Of a DNA stretch of 64,000 bases, positions 60,829 to 64,000 are shown piece by piece. The stretch lies in NCBI RefSeq assembly GCF_004122145.1, contig NZ_SBKQ01000015.1, positions 19,639 through 83,638 of the forward strand. Reading direction: 5' to 3'. A program made the translations under genes and the position numbers. The stretch is from Flavobacterium piscinae. Lineage in GTDB: Bacteria; Bacteroidota; Bacteroidia; Flavobacteriales; Flavobacteriaceae. The first letter of the stretch is position 1, and every line of letters begins with the position of its first letter. The notes beneath the pieces were generated by a model, which saw only the letters and a list, made by a program, of their open reading frames with translations, was not told the DNA's origin and searched no databases.

Positions 60829-60937
60829 AATTTTCTTGTTTTTTTGTAGCAGGCGTCCCGAATTGAATCAAGGGAACTTATCGGCCGTACTCCAAGGTTA
60901 TTAAAATTGTTTTTAACCTAAAGAATTATAAAAAAAA

Positions 60938-60972
60938 CTAACGACTAGTTACTAGTCACTAATTACTAATTA
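60938..60972. repeat. Five 7-bp tandem units overlapping the rpmI stop codon
   Basis: The units are CTAACGA, CTAGTTA, CTAGTCA, CTAATTA and CTAATTA. The last contains TTA (60970-60972), the minus-strand TAA stop of rpmI. Confidence 0.85.
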
Positions 60973-61167
60973 AATAATTCTTAATTGTTCTTTTACACTT
61001 TTCATGTCAGTTGAATGAACTAACGCTGAGTGTGTTAAAGCTAATTTACGCTTTTTAGATTTTTTAGTCAAAATGTGACTTTTAAAAGCGTGTTTTCTCT
61101 TGATTTTTCCAGAGCCAGTTACCTTGAATCGCTTCTTAGCACTGGATTTTGTTTTCATTTTAGGCAT
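60970..61167 (-). CDS. rpmI: 50S ribosomal protein L35
   Basis: The 65-residue protein has the L35 pattern [41 protein letters not shown] and ends [10 protein letters not shown]. Length is normal. Its stop codon lies in a 7-bp tandem repeat that fills part of the 141-base gap to rplT. Confidence 0.97.
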   Translation of the reverse strand: MPKMKTKSSAKKRFKVTGSGKIKRKHAFKSHILTKKSKKRKLALTHSALVHSTDMKSVKEQLRII

Positions 61168-61231
61168 AATTTCCCAAATTTATTTGTGATTCAACTTACT
61201 TACTTTTTTTACTTTCATTTTTCATCTGCTT

Positions 61232-61258
61232 ACTGCGACTGAAAACTGAAAACTGTCT
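61232..61258. repeat. Short heptamer tandem tract touching the infC stop codon
   Basis: ACTGCG, ACTGAAA, ACTGAAA and ACTGTCT occur in series. The tract runs directly into CTA (61257-61259), the minus-strand TAG stop of infC. Confidence 0.8.
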
Positions 61259-61811
61259 ACTTCTTCTTCTTCGGAGCGATATACATAATCATTCGCTTTC
61301 CTTCTAAAACGGGCAAAGCCTCCACTTTTCCTAATTCTTCTAAATCCTGAGCCAATCGCAATAAAAGAATCTGACCTTGCTCTTTATAGATAATTGATCG
61401 CCCTTTAAAAAACACAAAAGCCTTTAATTTAGCTCCTTCTTTTAAGAACTTTTCAGCATTCTTTTTCTTGAACTCATAGTCATGCTCGTCCGTTTGAGGT
61501 CCAAAACGTATTTCTTTCACTACAATTTGAGTCGATTTGGCTTTGAGCATCTTTTCTCTTTTCTTTTGCTCGTAGATAAACTTACCGTAATCCATTAATT
61601 TACAAACGGGTGGTTCTGCATTGGGAGAAATTTCTACCAAATCCACCTCGAATTCTTCGGCTAATCGCAAAGCTTCAGAAATTTTGTAAACGCCCGGTTC
61701 GATGTTTTCACCTACCAATCGCACTTCGGGAACACGAATTAAATTGTTAATTCTGTGTGCAGCCTTCTTTTCTACTCTGGGTTGAAATCCCCTGTTGTTT
61801 CTAATTGCTAT
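61257..61811 (-). CDS. infC: Translation initiation factor IF-3, apparent ATA start
   Basis: From 61724 inward the protein is plain IF-3 ([58 protein letters not shown]). The expected N-terminus ([28 protein letters not shown]) continues in frame upstream to an ATA at 61811-61809. An in-frame TAA follows four codons further up, and there is no ATG, GTG or TTG in that stretch. The start is therefore ATA, or ATT two codons later, giving about 184 residues. Rare AUA/AUU starts on infC allow IF-3 to repress its own synthesis. It begins 17 bases after thrS. Confidence 0.9.
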   Translation of the reverse strand: MAIRNNRGFQPRVEKKAAHRINNLIRVPEVRLVGENIEPGVYKISEALRLAEEFEVDLVEISPNAEPPVCKLMDYGKFIYEQKKREKMLKAKSTQIVVKEIRFGPQTDEHDYEFKKKNAEKFLKEGAKLKAFVFFKGRSIIYKEQGQILLLRLAQDLEELGKVEALPVLEGKRMIMYIAPKKKK

Positions 61812-61828
61812 GACTTTTAATTTTTAAG

Positions 61829-63775
61829 TTAAACTGTAAATGGTTTTAATGTTTTGCTTATTTCTTCGTTTACAATTTTTGCAAATTCATCAACTGTAAC
61901 CGTGATATTTCCTTTTCCTTCTTGACCGTGTCTTCTCATAGAAATCGTGCCGTTCTTCTCTTCTTCTTCACCAACTATGATCATAAACGGAATTTTCTTC
62001 ACTTCCGCATCTCTAATTTTCTTACCAATCGTTTCGTTGCGGTTGTCAATTAGGCCGCGAATTTCGTTATTTTCTAGCAAACTTAAAACTTTTTCTGCAT
62101 ATTTTTCATATTTCTCACTCAAAGACAAGATGATAGCCTGTTCCGGCATCAACCATAATGGGAAATTTCCTGCCGTATGCTCCAACAAAATAGCAATAAA
62201 TCGTTCCATCGAACCAAATGGTGCCCGGTGAATCATTACAGGGCGATGCATTTCGTTATCCGCTCCTTTATAATTCAATTCAAAACGTTCCGGTAAATTA
62301 TAATCTACTTGAATGGTTCCCAATTGCCATTGTCTTCCCAAAGCATCTTTCACCATAAAGTCTAATTTCGGCCCATAAAAGGCAGCTTCACCATATTCTA
62401 CAACAGTATTCAAACCTTTGTCTCTCGCAGCATTGATAATTGCATTTTCTGCTTTTTCCCAATTCTCATCGCTTCCAATGTACTTATCTCTATTTTCCTG
62501 GTCTCGCAATGAAATTTGGGCAGTGAAATTTTCAAATCCTAATGATCCAAATACATAAAGAACTAAATCGATAACATTTTTGAATTCGGCATCCAATTGT
62601 TCAGGTGTACAAAAGATATGAGCATCATCCTGCGTGAATCCACGAACCCTAGTCAATCCATGTAATTCGCCACTTTGTTCATAGCGATATACCGTTCCAA
62701 ATTCTGCATAACGCTTCGGTAAGTCTTTATAACTCCACGGTCTTGTGTTGTAAATTTCACAGTGATGTGGACAATTCATCGGCTTTAATAAAAACTCTTC
62801 GCCTTCTGCTGGGGTGTGAATCGGCTGAAAACTATCAGCACCATATTTCGCATAATGTCCCGAAGTAACATACAATTCTTTCTGACCAATATGTGGCGTC
62901 ACCACTTGCTCATAACCCGCCTTCTTCTGAGCTTTCTTCAAAAATTGCTCTAAACGATCACGCAAAGCAGCTCCTTTTGGTAACCATAACGGTAAACCTT
63001 GACCCACTTTTTGCGAAAAAGCGAATAAATCCAACTCTTTACCTAACTTTCTGTGATCTCTGCGTTTGGCTTCTTCTAATAATTCTAAATATTCCGACAA
63101 ATCTTTCTGCTTCGGAAACGAAATGCCGTAAACACGAGTCAATTGCTTGTTCTTTTCATCACCACGCCAATACGCACCGGCAACACTCATGATTTTCATA
63201 GCTTTAATCAATCCCGTATTCGGAATATGACCACCGCGACACAAATCAAAAAAGTTGGCGTGATCACAAAACGTAATCGTTCCGTCTTCTAAATTCGAAA
63301 TCAATTCCGTCTTATATTCATTATTTTTATATACTTCCAAAGCCTCCGCTTTCGAAACAGAACGCATTTTAAACTCATGCTTTTCTCTCGAAATTTCTAA
63401 AACGCGGTCTTCAATAACTTTAAAATCGGCTTCAGTAATTTTCGTGTCACCAAAATCTACATCATAATAAAACCCATTATCAATGGCCGGACCAAGCGTT
63501 AATTTAATGCCTGGATATTTTTCTTCTAAAACTTGAGCCATTACGTGTGAAGTCGAATGCCAAAACGCCTTTTTACCTTCTTTGTCATTCCAAGTATATA
63601 ATATAAGTGAACCATCCGTGGTTAATTCCGTTGTCGTTTCCACAATAGTGCCGTTATATGACGCAGAAATTACATTTCTCGCCAAACCTTCACTAATACT
63701 TCTCGCAACATCCATCGGAGTCGAATGCTGCTCAAACTCCTTAACCGAACCGTCAGGTAAACTAATTTTTATCAT
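61829..63775 (-). CDS. thrS: Threonyl-tRNA synthetase
   Basis: The 648-residue class II synthetase has an N-terminal TGS domain (1-62, [17 protein letters not shown]), an editing domain with [16 protein letters not shown] and [10 protein letters not shown], a catalytic core with [38 protein letters not shown] and [18 protein letters not shown], and a C-terminal anticodon-binding domain (about 545-640). It heads the thrS-infC-rpmI-rplT operon. A promoter and an 8-bp stem lie just upstream. Confidence 0.97.
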   Translation of the reverse strand: MIKISLPDGSVKEFEQHSTPMDVARSISEGLARNVISASYNGTIVETTTELTTDGSLILYTWNDKEGKKAFWHSTSHVMAQVLEEKYPGIKLTLGPAIDNGFYYDVDFGDTKITEADFKVIEDRVLEISREKHEFKMRSVSKAEALEVYKNNEYKTELISNLEDGTITFCDHANFFDLCRGGHIPNTGLIKAMKIMSVAGAYWRGDEKNKQLTRVYGISFPKQKDLSEYLELLEEAKRRDHRKLGKELDLFAFSQKVGQGLPLWLPKGAALRDRLEQFLKKAQKKAGYEQVVTPHIGQKELYVTSGHYAKYGADSFQPIHTPAEGEEFLLKPMNCPHHCEIYNTRPWSYKDLPKRYAEFGTVYRYEQSGELHGLTRVRGFTQDDAHIFCTPEQLDAEFKNVIDLVLYVFGSLGFENFTAQISLRDQENRDKYIGSDENWEKAENAIINAARDKGLNTVVEYGEAAFYGPKLDFMVKDALGRQWQLGTIQVDYNLPERFELNYKGADNEMHRPVMIHRAPFGSMERFIAILLEHTAGNFPLWLMPEQAIILSLSEKYEKYAEKVLSLLENNEIRGLIDNRNETIGKKIRDAEVKKIPFMIIVGEEEEKNGTISMRRHGQEGKGNITVTVDEFAKIVNEEISKTLKPFTV

Positions 63776-63791
63776 GCCTAAATTTTTAAAT

Positions 63792-63809
63792 ATCCCGAAA
63801 CTTCGGGAT
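63792..63809. repeat. 8-bp inverted repeat at the predicted thrS transcription start
   Basis: ATCCCGAA (63792-63799) and TTCGGGAT (63802-63809) are separated by two bases. The left end is 17 bases from the thrS start, and the right end touches the -7 element. Confidence 0.7.
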
Positions 63810-63810
63810 G

Positions 63811-63841
63811 CAAATATATAAGTTTACTAAATCCTACACAA
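63811..63841 (-). promoter_or_regulatory. Promoter of thrS
   Basis: On the minus strand TTG (63841-63839) and TATATTTG (63818-63811) are 20 bases apart, followed by CATCCCG. Confidence 0.75.
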
Positions 63842-63870
63842 TATATATAGGTAATATTAAAACAACATTT

Positions 63871-64000
63871 TCCAGAAGCCATTTCCCGCTTTTCATTGCA
63901 AGCTTGTTTGTCTTGTTGTTTTTTTCAAAGTCAAAGAAAGAGCTTCCTTTGGTCGCTTTTTTTTGCCAAGAAAAAATACACCAATCCATCACAAGGCTTT
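63871..64000. repeat. Dispersed intergenic repeat element, copy B (cut by the window edge)
   Basis: It is homologous to 5659-5785 in the same orientation, with CAAGCTTGTTTGTCTTGTTG, AGAGCTTCCTTTGGTCGC and GCCAAGAAAAAAT. The strong hairpin of copy A is weaker here. The element continues beyond 64000. Confidence 0.75.

Overview
The window looks like a chromosomal segment of a Flavobacterium-like member of the Flavobacteriaceae (Bacteroidota). The DNA is AT-rich. Several genes are preceded by the Bacteroidota -33 TTG / -7 TAnnTTTG promoter rather than a sigma-70 promoter. Secreted proteins end in type IX secretion (T9SS) sorting domains. The ribosomal and translation genes have flavobacterial sequences. 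There is no rRNA, phage, IS transposase or CRISPR array. Three tRNA genes are present: one Leu-GAG and two identical Lys-TTT.

Layout. 1-1763: the 5' end of an exported carboxypeptidase-regulatory-domain protein, then an ECF sigma / anti-sigma-like / DUF4252 operon. 1879-3333: an S41 lipoprotein protease. 3366-9593: a vitamin B12 uptake locus with a BtuB-like TonB receptor under a cobalamin riboswitch and, facing away from it, BtuF, BtuC and BtuD. A GxxExxY gene flanked by inverted repeats sits between btuC and btuD. 9650-23348: mixed housekeeping and envelope genes, including RmuC, a diheme cytochrome lipoprotein, an ASPIC/UnbV T9SS protein, a GlmU-family protein, an OppA-like lipoprotein, MtaB, a lytic transglycosylase and a thioredoxin-fold protein without its second cysteine.

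23448-42207 is a beta-1,3-glucan (laminarin-type) utilisation locus. Its genes run in one direction and are tightly packed or overlapping. They encode two GH16, two separate GH17 proteins, a GPH/MFS sugar symporter fused to a further GH17 domain, a GH30, a GH94-like phosphorylase that best fits GH149, a glycan-binding lipoprotein, and an unusual protein joining a TIM-barrel glycosidase to an outer-membrane beta-barrel. A T9SS CBM4-like protein lies just upstream. No SusC/SusD pair is visible. I infer that polymer is cut outside the cell, oligosaccharides cross the outer membrane through the fused barrel or an unlinked porin, and the symporter imports them. Cytoplasmic GH17 domains and the phosphorylase would finish the job.

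42618-54232: a TPR protein, ribosomal protein L34 (not recorded as a long ORF), carB, a divergent YceI / cytochrome c / OB-fold / ankyrin / T9SS / DUF5777 cluster, and two DUF3857-transglutaminase proteins. 54343-58065: a carotenoid operon (regulator, crtI, crtB, crtZ). The regulator is a MerR-type protein with a cobalamin-binding domain and the W-x9-EH signature of CarH photoreceptors, so B12 uptake and light-controlled pigment may be linked. 58273-64000: tRNAs, aroK, a phosphoribosyltransferase, a membrane protein, and the thrS-infC-rpmI-rplT operon, with infC apparently starting at ATA.

The intergenic DNA is rich in short repeats: 7-8 bp tandem tracts touching the stop codons of three genes, a perfect 24-bp inverted repeat, a 133-bp inverted-repeat element, and a dispersed element of at least 130 bp present near both ends of the window.
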